Source: Actinostola sp. cb2023 (taxonomy: Eukaryota > Cnidaria > Anthozoa > Actiniaria > Actinostolidae). Taken from it: a stretch of 64,000 nt of DNA. Shown one piece after another: positions 62,947-64,000 of this stretch (position 1 is the first letter of the stretch; each line of letters opens with the position of its first letter). The stretch covers positions 18,771-82,770 of the forward strand of contig JAUJYZ010000313.1 of NCBI GenBank assembly GCA_033675265.1, written 5' to 3'. A program made the translations under genes and the position numbers. The notes under the pieces are model-generated. The model did not search any database, had not been told where the DNA came from, and was given only the letters and a program-made list of their open reading frames with translations.

Positions 62947-64000
62947 GTAAGGGTAAAGATTAACAATTCTAAAGCAAAATAATATTCAAATCATTGTTTC
63001 GGCAAGTTATATGAATGTTATTCATTATATTATCATTATTTGCAAAACTGAATATTTTACTAAAACGTAAATTATTTCGTCCTGGATTATTTTATATTTT
63101 GATATTTACAAACCCTCCCCCAGAGATTTTTTTTTCATGACGAACGTACACGGTACAACACGGTACATTTGGTTTCAGTTGTTGAAATATATTTGGGGGA
63201 AACCGCGATTTTACATGTCCAAATATAACCCGTCAGTTTGGATCTCTCGGCGCTGGTAAGTATAGACAAATTATGAACTAGACCTTAACAGCACTCGTGC
63301 CCTGGTGCCGATTGAGCACTGGGATTAGTTCCAGATTCAACTTTAGTTGATTCAATTTTTCCATTGACCTAAAATAGTAGTATAACTTAACTATTTATCT
63401 CGGCAGAGGCCATGGCTAACAATATAACAATAAAAAGAAGAGAGGGAATGCACTGCAGCATGAAAGACGCATACTTAGGGCCGCCACCGTCATTCTTGAG
63501 GGAGCTGTGATTAAACGAAGAGATCATGACGATGGTCGATGGTTCGCTTTAGTCTCCATCGCAGCCGTTCTTACGCTTAGTCCCGTCACGCAAAGCCATT
63601 TAAGTTAATATAGTCAACACGACCTAAGATATTCGCGTGAAACCTGAACGTGACAGGACACGGCAGAGTCGCGGGTCTGGACAATAACTTATTACTCGGG
63701 GCAGCATAAGCTTGTGTACTCCAACAGTCTATCTACATGTCGAGCGTGACAATCCAATGGCGCTAATCTCAGCTGATGTACTGAATCAGACTTACAAATG
63801 GAAGTGAAACTTGGCGTTAAAATCAATACTTTTGTTACAGAATCTAAGTCCTACACTTATTGCCAACTTGAATGATGACAGTCAAAATTGCATGCAGAAC
63901 GGAGTATGAGCCGTAAGAGCGATTTGTGTGTGAGACACTGTATAAAATGAAGTGTCTTAGCCATTCATATAGGGTCATAGCCTCGGGGTCAAGGCAGACG
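62947..64000. other. Right flank without recognised exon
   Basis: No further exon, RNA gene or clear repeat could be supported. It is possibly the first intron of the plus-strand gene starting at 62886. Confidence 0.35.

Overview
The window is eukaryotic. Five multi-exon genes can be assembled with GT-AG junctions on conserved metazoan protein families, and introns are long and full of repeats. There is no bacterial operon structure, ribosome-binding-site logic or CRISPR array. The gene set (septin-7, USB1, RGS22, an FLVCR-type transporter, TMEM170), many small TA-flanked terminal-inverted-repeat elements, a LINE 3' fragment and abundant ACATGT microsatellite point to a non-vertebrate animal, probably a marine invertebrate. 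I cannot fix the phylum from sequence alone.

Layout. 1-12120 holds no gene I can support, only inverted-repeat (MITE-like) elements, a short 17-bp minisatellite, G-rich tracts and one DNA transposon remnant with a coding fragment. 12121-25636 (minus) is a complete septin-7 gene in 12 coding exons (418 aa). 27496-31183 (plus) is a complete USB1 gene in 9 exons (286 aa). About 31596-48467 (minus) is RGS22, with at least 19 exons and four RGS-like segments; one or more N-terminal exons are missing where a 53-bp satellite now lies. 49841-52924 (plus) is an FLVCR-like major-facilitator transporter with two exons and one apparent frameshift. 52925-59588 is mostly foldback elements. 59589-62706 (minus) is a TMEM170-like membrane protein gene in three exons with two apparent frame breaks. 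62886 (plus) may start a further gene. Genes alternate strictly in strand (-,+,-,+,-,+), giving head-to-head and tail-to-tail pairs. The proteins do not form one pathway: they serve cytoskeleton, U6 snRNA processing, G-protein signalling, choline/haem-type transport and membrane organisation.

Most striking is how intronic minisatellites relate to splice sites. One USB1 array is built from copies of the adjacent 5' splice site. One septin array is built from copies of the adjacent 3' splice site. A second septin array starts exactly at a donor and keeps the exon's reading frame open for about 400 codons. The RGS22 53-bp array carries a consensus GTAAGT in nearly every unit. Several unrelated arrays share a 17-bp unit, and one intronic array consists of perfect CArG boxes. 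I see no convincing new multi-gene system; these arrays are the best candidates for something undescribed.
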